From Lobulomyces angularis (Eukaryota > Chytridiomycota > Chytridiomycetes > Lobulomycetales > Lobulomycetaceae), in assembly GCA_027604685.1 (NCBI GenBank), contig JADHYX010000210.1, positions 1 through 15,128 on the forward strand: a stretch of DNA of 15,128 nt, in the 5' to 3' direction. Numbering within the stretch: position 1 is the first letter of the stretch; each line of letters begins with the position of its first letter. Both the position numbers and the translations under genes were made by a program. Below are positions 1 through 8,365 of the stretch, piece by piece. The notes beneath the pieces are model-generated. The model ran no database searches. It saw nothing but the letters and a program-made list of their open reading frames with translations, and had not been told where the DNA came from.

Positions 1-78
1 TATAACTTGATCTATTTTATACACTTCTTATTATTATATTATTTAAGTAGAACGCCGGTTACTGCTTATCTAATACAG
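1..78 (+). repeat. Dispersed repeat, copy A (forward)
   Basis: This copy matches the reverse complement of 1211-1288 without gaps over 78 bases, with 8 mismatches (about 90% identity). It matches 1471-1543 in direct orientation at about 83%, with one 3-base insertion in the latter. The conserved core begins AACTTGATCTAT and ends ACTGCTTAT. The window begins at this copy, so its outer boundary cannot be seen. Copies A and B together could be the terminal inverted repeats of a non-autonomous DNA element of about 1.29 kb. That is inference, because no target-site duplication can be checked. Confidence 0.8.
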
Positions 79-166
79 TTTGTGTTTTAAAATAACAATT
101 TTTTAATCCTTGTAATTGGAGCACTGGTTTTGTATTGGTTTTGGGTCTCTTAGTTAACGTAGAGCC

Positions 167-216
167 AAAATTGAAGTAAAAGAATGTAAATAATAAATTT
201 AACTAAGTACTTTATA
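167..216 (+). repeat. Tandem duplication, first unit
   Basis: These 50 bases recur at 245-294 with 2 differences (173 G to A, 208 T to G). The repeat period is 78 bases, which leaves 28 bases of unrelated sequence between the units. Read on the minus strand, the second unit ends in a pyrimidine-rich TTTTAG like an intron end, and the first has TTTTGG at that place. No coding role is evident. Confidence 0.85.
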
Positions 217-244
217 TTTAATGTGTAAATAATAATAGTTACCT

Positions 245-294
245 AAAATTAAAGTAAAAGAATGTAAATAATAAATTTAACTAAGGACTTTATA
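245..294 (+). repeat. Tandem duplication, second unit
   Basis: This is the partner of 167-216, with 48 of 50 bases identical. It is too short and too isolated to be assigned to a known element. Confidence 0.85.
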
Positions 295-1210
295 GAACCA
301 GTAAAGTTTATAAAGTGGGAAAATCTATTATTATATAGGAAAATAAAACTACGCCGTGAATGCTTAGTGAGAGCATACAATACAATATCATTATTTAATA
401 ATTAAGTTGTTATAAAAAATTATCACTTACCTGAGTTCATAGTCCATATTCCTGACAAGTATGGCATAAATTTAAAGTGAAAGTTGCCATAGATTTTTTA
501 TTGTTGAGAAAAATTAAAAAATACCTCATAACATTGAGTTTAGCATGATGTCCTTTAAAAGACAAAAATGAAAATAAAGAACACTAAAAGAAAATAAAAA
601 GTCATTTTTATTAATAATGTAATAGAATGATAAAAAATCTTAGCAGTTTAGTAGTTTAGTGTAATTTGTAACAACTAAAAAATATTAAACAGAAAATAAA
701 TAAAAAAATAAACTTTAAGAAAAAAAATTTATGAAAAATCACAAAAACTGAGAATAGAAGAAACTGCTTGAAAATTGAAATTATATTAATTTCCAAGAAA
801 AAATTAAAAAATAAATTAAGAACTTCAATAAAAAACTATTAGGTTGCTTTCACTGAAAAACGACAAATTAAAAAAATTATAAACTACATTTTATACTAAA
901 ATAACTTAAACAAAAAAAAAATACGATAATATAAGATTTTGCAAGAAGAAAAAAATAAAAGTAATAAACTTTGTTTACAAAAAAGATAAAAAAAACTTAA
1001 AAAAGAAGTTTTTGAGTAGAAATAAAGAGAATAAAATGAATTAACCTAAGATAAAAACCATTGGAATATAAAAATAAGGTTAGGAAAACCTTTGTGAAAT
1101 CTCAAAAAAGTAAACAAATTTTCTGCAAATAGATCAACTTTAAACAATATAAAAAATAAATATCATAATTAAATTAAACTTTATTTAAGAAATATTAAAT
1201 AAAAGTATTA

Positions 1211-1288
1211 ATGTATTAGATAATCAGTAATCGGTGTTCAACTTAATTAATATAATATTAAGAAGAGTATAAAATAGATCAAGTTAAA
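1211..1288 (-). repeat. Dispersed repeat, copy B (inverted)
   Basis: Read on the minus strand, this copy matches 1-78 at 70 of 78 positions with no gap. It lies inverted to copy A, 1132 bases away, and inverted to copy C, 182 bases away, so transcripts could fold into long hairpins. Homology to A ends just after the shared TTATCTAATACA. On the other side, weak similarity to copy C may extend roughly 20 bases beyond the core. Confidence 0.8.
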
Positions 1289-1470
1289 AGTCTTTTACTG
1301 AACAAGCAAGGTTTAGTGTACCGAAGAAACTGTATATATACATAACTGCATTATGACTATCTACGCACCATTTTCAGTACAAAAACCTCCAGTCTTTTTA
1401 TATTAGAAACAGTAATGAAAAAGATAAATGCTGATACAAAGTTAAAAAAACTTTCAGTTAATAAGAGACT

Positions 1471-1543
1471 TTAAACTTGATCTATGTTAAAGTCTTCTTA
1501 TTGTTATATTATTTAAGGAGAACCCCGCTTGGTACTGCTTATT
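1471..1543 (+). repeat. Dispersed repeat, copy C (forward)
   Basis: This is a direct copy of 1-69 at about 83% identity, with a 3-base insertion (GGT) before the ACTGCTTAT end. It stops matching earlier than A and B do. A further fragment at 1128-1141 matches 13 of the first 14 core bases in inverted orientation and may be a truncated copy. Confidence 0.7.
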
Positions 1544-1717
1544 TTGAAATTCAATTTAAAAACTTAAAAAGGTTCTTATTTAATTATGATAAAGTACATT
1601 TAGCTGCAGTTGACAAAAGCTGTTAAAAAGTATAAAATTGAAAACTATTGTATGTAATTTTCTGACTCGAGAAAAAAGGTAACTTTAGACTTTAAAAATT
1701 AAATATTTCTAATGACT

Positions 1718-1723
1718 TTTATT
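1718..1723 (-). terminator. Poly(A) signal AATAAA of the WD40/HEAT gene
   Basis: TTTATT on the plus strand reads AATAAA on the minus strand. It begins 25 bases after the TGA stop at 1748-1750, a plausible place for 3' end formation of the minus-strand gene. This suggests a very short 3' untranslated region. Confidence 0.55.
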
Positions 1724-1747
1724 TCTACACTTGAAGTAATTTTTACC

Positions 1748-4700
1748 TCACATAAAATATGAACAGTTAATTGTGTTACTCCGCCCTCTGGTACGAATTA
1801 TTCTAGCTCTAGGGATAATTAAGTCGGCAACAATAGCCGATTGTGGTCTATTCTTCCCTGCAGCTAAAGGTAAAAATACTTTAATACAAGCTTTATAACT
1901 ATTAAACTATACCAGAAATAGATCCTGCTGTAAAAGGCCGCAACTTTTTCAACTCTTTTGTTAAGTTTACCTGGACTACTTGCCTTTTTATTTCTGACTT
2001 CACATTTTCGCCCTTTTTGTATGAATTTTTTTTTTTAACGCTATTCCCATTTCTATATGGACTGTTTTTTAGCTGATCAACGAATTCCATGTATTTTGAG
2101 TTTTTTAATAACTGGTTTTTTTTTAGAAACAATGAATAATTTTTTCCATGTGAATTTGAAGTTGATGAATTAAAACCCTTTTTTTCGGAAAAGACACCAC
2201 CGACAATGTCAACGATATTACTTTTTTCTCCATGAAACTCTTTTTCGTCAAGAGTGGAGTATAGCTCAGCCAAGTGATCTGAATAACCTGCCTCTCTTAA
2301 CAATTCTGCATCAGTTTTCATATTTAATCCACCTAACCAGTATTTTACTTGCTGTAACTGAGATTTAATTTCCCATTTCCTAGCTTCTTTTAATTGTGCC
2401 AGTAATCTCTGTTTTTAAAAAAATAAAAGGTTCAAGTTATAAATTATAATCAATGCAATTTGAATTTTTTTCTTTTACATCCAAGTAAGTGCTGCTATAT
2501 TTTGAATCATCATTCGCCGTTAAAAGTCCTACCATAATCATTGTATTTTTTAAAGATAACTTAGTTGTGACTCCAAAATAGGTTAAATTCTGCAAAGCAA
2601 TTTTTCTAATTTAATTATAAAAGCAATTTTAAAAAAAGATACTGTAAACTTATTTTACCGAACAATTCTATTCTGGTCTGCTAAGCGGCAAATTACAGCT
2701 ACTATCACTTCTGGGGAATATACACCATATCCCAAAATACACGATGTTATTTGTGCTCTGACCTTCCAGCTGCTGTCGTTCATAAGTACTAGCTGATGTT
2801 CTAGCAACGTATTGTAAGGATCTGCAATATCACGCTGAAACACTCTATGCAAATACAGGTTTGCTTTTATTGCTTCACACTTCTCCTGTTCTCCTCCATT
2901 AATAATTACACTTTTTAAAACTTTTATTAAGCTTTTTAAGGTTACTTCAAAGTTCTGTTCAATTATTAAAATTTAACACTTAAAAACAAATTAATATATA
3001 TTGTACCTCACTGTTGCAATTACTATGATGATAAGCTAGCTTAAATATTGCTTCATATAGAGAAGCAGTTTTTTCACATCTAATTAAATCCCAGATATAT
3101 TTGCTTGCCGTTTCATAGTTTATTTCCACCATTGGTTCAAGAAAAAATTCAACTCGATTTACTTCTTCATTTTGCAATAAAGAATTTTCTTCTTCCATTT
3201 CGTTATTATAAACTTTTTTTTCTGAAAGTCCATTTTTTTGATTTCTTTTTTGATTTCTTATTTTTTCATTCATTTTTTTAAAGTTTAAGTTAACACTTTT
3301 CCTTCTTGTATCATTTTGGCATCCGCCAAAGGCTGAGGAATGTACATCTGCTGCTGCAATGAATTTGGTCATAGTGTGGCTGTTAGATGGAAAATCTTTA
3401 ACTTTATTGTTCAAATTTAAGCAAACGCTGATAACTTTCGGGTTCACAGGTACAAATTCAAGTATAGTTGTCTTTCTTTTAGGACCTGTAGAAGACATTA
3501 AGGTTTCTAAATCTTCTGACTCCTCATCTATCGATGAAGTAGAGTTCCTCTCACTTTCATCTTCTTCCTCTCGTTTAACTTCCGCAGCTATTACTTTTTC
3601 AGTATTACTTTTATTTTCATTCTCATTTTCGCCAGTATTAGTTCCAACAAGAACGTCAATAATCTCTGTTTCCAATTCACCTTTATTTATTGGTGGAAGT
3701 TCAAATTCTTTTTCAGCTAATGTTTTTTCTACAGAAGATGGTCTAGCAGATTCATCAAAACAATCTTGTTCGTCTTCGATAACTGAGTATACACTGCCCA
3801 TGGAATCTGATTTAGAATTTTTATCTTTTGCTTTAAATGCAGCATTTTTTAACCTTAATTTTTGTAGTGCTTCTATAACATTCATTGAAAGTTTTGGATC
3901 TTTTCCAAGTCCACTTTTTCCATTTCCAACAGTATTATTGGAAAAACCTTCACTTCCTTGAACTCGGTTGGTAAAGTTGGTCTTTTTATTTGATTTTGGT
4001 CTCTGTGGAGCAATGGTTTGGTTTGCTACACTTGAATTTGGCAATGCTCCCATCATTCGCAATTGTCTTCGTAGCTGCTTTTTTTTCTCTTCTTGTGTTT
4101 TTTTATCCACTTCTTCCATTACTTTCGCTTTTGGTTTGAGAAGAAATGCAGGGATTCCATTGAACTTGTGAAGTTTTGGGGTATGATAATGATGATGCGT
4201 TACTTCGTTTTTAACTCCTTTTTAAAAAAAAAATGAAAATATTTTGTATATATATTTTTAATTTGGTTACCTGTAAAATGAGATTTTACAACAGTCTTTT
4301 TTTTTTCTTTAACAAACCTGTTTTCATCATCACTGTCACTTCCCTAAAGTTTTGATTAAATTAAAATTGAATAGATGTATATATACGTATGTTGTTGAGG
4401 TGGGCGATTTTAAATTGAGGTAACCGGTGGGTAGTAAGTTGATATTACTTGAAGCTTTTAGAGACAAATACATGTCATTTGAGGATTTGTCATATGTTTC
4501 CTCAAGAAAATTGTTTTCCAACACTTCCTTTCTTGTTGGACTATCTTTAACAATCCCTTTTAATCTGTTTAGCTGCTTTTTATAAAGATCATGTTCAGTC
4601 TCAAGAAAAATTCTTCTATTTTTTCTCTAATCAAAGTTTAAAATAAAATTTTCACTTTTTTTACTTACCTTTTTTACTAAATCTTGTTTATTTTGTAAGG

Positions 4701-7700
4701 TATATTCCACTTGTTCATTATTAAGAGAATTGTCGTTTTTATGCTCCACTTTGAGTTTCCTTTTTTTATAAAACAAAATTTAATTTATTTTTAAATGCAT
4801 TTTCTACTTTTGAAGATGCCAAAAATCAATTTTTCCATGTTTTTTTAAGTCATTGTCGTAAACAAACTCCCAAAAATCTAATTGTGTATCAAACATTAAT
4901 GGTGTTTCAATAATGTCATCAATAAATTTAAGTTTTTCTGATTGCCTTAATAGTTTAACAGGAAAATCTGTAAAGAAAAAAATTCATTAAAAAATAGTGA
5001 AAAATTTTTTTTTTACAATCTTGCAATCTGACCAGACTGATTTGATCTTGCAAACCAACAAGTAAGTCCCCAGGTTTATTACAAAAGCAAACCGCCTGTA
5101 TAGGCTCATTAAATTGTATTTCTCTTAGTTGGAGTTTAGTTGTATTTATAACATTTTTTTTTTATTACCTGATTACCAATGCTTCTCCATCATTTTCTCG
5201 TTTCCAAATTTTTATTGTTCCATCAGTCCCAGAGGTAGCCCAGATATCAAATGATTGCAAATACGAGATACTGGTGATATTTCCTGTTGAGCTTTTTTCT
5301 TTATCTTTTTCCTTATGTGGAACTTCAAGAGTACCTTGAAAAACTATTAAATTTGAAAAGAATTCTTTTAGAGCTTACAGTTTTTTTCATAGGAACACAT
5401 AATAATGTTATTTTGAAATGGAATAGAAACAATTTTTTCAAAAGGATTTAAAGCCACTACTTTTGGAATGGTATTTAAATGAGAAATATTAATTACTACA
5501 TCTAACTCAAACATCATATTCAAAGTAGTATTAGTTTTTTGTTTTGACAAATTTTTGTTCTCGCTTGTTAACGAAGATTTCAAACTGTTTAATTGTTTCT
5601 GTTTTCCTAAATTCGCAGTATTATCAGCAGTGATGTTGTTACCTAATGATGAAGTTGGTGAAACATCCATGTATCTTAGCTTCCAAAATTTTATAGTCAT
5701 ATCTATTTTTTTGTTAATAATTTTTGTAAAGATTTTTAAATAATTGCAAATATACTACCTTTTCCTACTGATGCTAGACAGCTGCTTTTTTCATCAAATA
5801 TCAACATTGTTACTTCCGCAATGTGCGCCTTTTATTTTTAACAAAGAGATTAAAAGTTGCCTATATATTTAAATAGCATTCATACTTGAACTAAAACTTC
5901 TTGTTTTCCATCATTTAAGTTAATACTTAAAAATTGTCCATTTTTAGATCCACACATTAAAAAAAAATTGCTTGAATTATTATAATTCTTTAGATTTACT
6001 CCAGTTATGCAATTTAATTTTTCATCTTTTTGGGAAAACTCCCATATATTCAAAACTTTGCAGGGGTTAGCCTTACAGTCGTAAATTGCAATATCTCCAC
6101 TTGAGTTTAAAGCATATATTTTTTCTAGTTGGTTTTTTTTTTTTAATTTTTTAAAAGGTTATTTTTTCTGAATAAAAATTAAATGAAACCATTTTGAATA
6201 TCGTAAGCTACATCAATTAATGATACATCTTTATGAACTGGAAAACCAGTTATTAAACAGTTTCCAGTTACTGGAGATATCAATTTTATACTACCATCAG
6301 AGGTTGTAGTTAGAATTCTTGCAGAGTTGTTAGCATATGATATTCTTTTCAAGATAATCGGTTGACTCCTCAAAAAAGAAAACGTGGAATGATATCTATT
6401 TAACTTCCAGACAAAAATAGACTTTTTTGAAAAATGAAAAAAAGTATCATTTTTTATAAATTGTAATCCTAAACATTCATGTTGAGTGTCAAGTCTATAA
6501 AAAAAAGTGATTAATATAAATTTCGAAAATTTTAAATTCAAGTAAGATAACCTGTATACGCACTTTCCAGATTCGAAGTTTAGTAGCCTAATTTTTCCAT
6601 TAACTGAGCCCGTTAAAATAAGTGGCATTGATTTCGGAGCTGCCTGACAGCCTTTTTCCAGCAACGCTAATCCACTTATTTGACTAAAGTGTTCTTGAAA
6701 ACTCCAAACTAGACAATTTTGTGAATTCCACACCTTCACTATTTTTAAATGTAAACTGCTGTAAGATAAGAATTAAATGTTTACCCTCTCCATCTTTTGC
6801 TGCAGTAATTAAATATTCTAATGGATCATAATATACTATAAATGTAATTGACATATCGTGAATTTCTTTTAATGTTCCTAACTTTTTTCCAGTTAGAAAA
6901 CAATACATCTTTTAATATTCAGTTAAAGTTTATGTTAATGATAGATCATTAGGTTAGTTGTTATATACATGTACGCTGTTATCCACTGCAGCAATAATAC
7001 GATTTTGAATTTCGTCATAGGAAACAAATCCAGCCCATTCATCCTCTTCCAGTTCTACTAACATTCGTTGAAGCAGTTTGTATTCATCTTGTGTTCTAAC
7101 ACTAAATGCAATATAATTAGTTAAAAAAAAAATTTAAAAATTTTGCACCTTTTATATTCAAGCTTCCAAACCTTTATTCAAATTGTTGAAATTAAAAAAA
7201 ATATCTATTATTTTAAAATTTGTACCCTGATATATCCAACTTCTCCTGTAATTATTTCCTCGGATTTTGATACGTATACAAGACTGTATAAATTATTATT
7301 TATGTTCAATTTCACTCTGTTACCTTAAGACTGGTTTCACTGAAGAAGTAGTAAAAATCTCTGCAAAGTGTGAATCTAAAATCTGTTACATAAGTTGTTA
7401 ATTTATTTCTTACAATGAAAACAACTTTTTTTATACCCTTAATTGTAATTGATTGCTGGCAACAACATAGATTCGGTACTTTTCAATATATTTCCACTTA
7501 TTAATCCCATGAACACCTTTTTTTATTGCTTCATCAGTAACTTTTATGTTCTCATCACGATAAGAGCTGCCTTGCCCAAGGGTACCAATCTTTTTTATTC
7601 GAGTTAAACCTCTCCAAACATGTACATTATGTCTGTCTAACGAGACAAACAGTTCTGCACTGGTAGATTGCTGAATGTATATAACAGACCGTAAAGTAGA

Positions 7701-8000
7701 ATTTGGATGAGCTAAGGTCTTTTGAAGCTGAAATCCATATGGTATCGTAATTGGTATAATCAAATTTCCTTTTCCGGCAAGGCAATCTGAGATATTTTTT
7801 GAGTTTGTTATGTTTTTAACTAACGATCTGGTATCATTCCATGGTAATATAGGTAAATTTGGAGTATAATCTGGAATTAAAGTTTTTTCTGTAATTTGCG
7901 ACTCAATTTCTCCATCTTCATTATATTTTAAATCTTCTTCATATAAATCTATTTTGGATCTCTCAGGACATGCTATTTTTGAACACAAATCCGTCAACAT
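1748..8000 (-). CDS. WDR87/WDR97-like WD40 and HEAT-repeat protein, 1725 aa, 22 exons
   Basis: Exons, high to low: 8000-7437, 7382-7324, 7283-7226, 7171-7149, 7101-6969, 6908-6785, 6738-6552, 6494-6190, 6124-5886, 5828-5759, 5702-5379, 5343-5169, 5123-5017, 4967-4808, 4759-4669, 4626-4387, 4343-4271, 4217-3007, 2954-2659, 2605-2479, 2408-1913, 1863-1748. Every junction is GT-AG and keeps frame. The ATG at 8000 follows an in-frame TAA at 8015-8013. Residues ~130-790 hold WD40 repeats in two propellers, seen as blade ends GEVKVWNSQ, SIFVWKLNR, MTIKFWKLR and GTIKIWKRE. Residues ~845-1380 are polar, Ser/Glu/Lys-rich and probably disordered, mostly in one 1211-base exon. Residues ~1382-1530 look like HEAT helices (SSWKVRAQITSCILGYGVYS). 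This order and length fit WDR97 (about 1620 aa in human) or its paralogue WDR87, both linked to cilia and sperm flagella. That assignment rests on architecture and remembered family features, so another large ciliary WD40 protein is possible. Confidence 0.88.
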
Positions 8001-8365
8001 AAGTTTCAAACTTTAGTTTTAAAGTTAATTCTTTTCAAATTAATTTTTCTCTTTTTTTTTTTTTTTTTGAAACGCGAAAAACAATCTAAAATTCCATTCA
8101 CTGATATATAACGTGGCCAAAAAGAAATACGAATTTGCAAAAAATAATCATAACAAGTAAATCAATTAAGAATATTTAGCTTTGAGTGTGAATTTACTTC
8201 AACAAAAATTATTGATGGAAACAGATAAATTAATTTTTTTAACTCTTTCACTGATACCAGTTAGTTTAACTGTTAAAGACAATTTTAAAATTAATGCTTA
8301 AGTTATGAGATGTAACTCCTGAATAAAGGGACATTTAAATAACAACATGTATTTGTAACAGTATT
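8001..8365. other. Spacer between the PYROXD2 3' end and the WD40/HEAT gene 5' end
   Basis: These 365 bases separate two genes on the same (minus) strand. They contain a T17 run at 8052-8068 (poly-A on the coding strand), a CGCGAAA word at 8073-8079 about 75 bases upstream of the WD40 gene start, and TATATAA at about 8104-8110. For PYROXD2 there is no AATAAA. The only variant is AATACA (8348-8353), very close to the stop. No coding sequence was found. Confidence 0.6.

Larger units (their letters stand above)
1..1747. other. Intergenic region, AT-rich, no gene found
   Basis: No open frame longer than about 60 codons is present on either strand, and I could not join short exon-like pieces into a convincing gene. 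What it holds is a three-copy repeat (1-78, 1211-1288, 1471-1543), a 50-base tandem duplication (167-216 and 245-294), a strongly A-biased stretch at about 541-1140, and a poly(A) signal for the gene to its right (1718-1723). Two short segments at 431-451 and 525-552 look like minus-strand exons but lead nowhere. The region is low in G+C apart from small islands near 50-65, 120-170 and 1515-1540. Confidence 0.75.

Noticed and set aside
76..160. A plus-strand stretch encoding a short hydrophobic, membrane-like peptide ending at TAG 158-160
   Set aside because: It is preceded by a stop codon in the same frame, has no ATG, and no acceptor opens any frame. Eighteen residues in an AT-rich strand is within chance.
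1801..1850. A small G+C-rich stretch with a TCGGC/GCCGA hairpin (1824-1840) that looked like part of a tRNA or other RNA
   Set aside because: No cloverleaf could be drawn, and on the minus strand it reads in frame as the last exon of the WD40/HEAT gene.
3359..3961. A 200-codon open frame on the plus strand
   Set aside because: It lies wholly antisense to the 1211-base exon of the WD40/HEAT gene, is low-complexity Ser/Phe/Leu, and has no splice or start context. It is a shadow of the minus-strand coding sequence.
8302..8316. A GTTA...TAAC imperfect palindrome upstream of the ciliary WD40 gene, considered as an RFX X-box
   Set aside because: The half-sites do not match the GTNRCC/RGYAAC consensus, and the site lies about 300 bases from the start codon.
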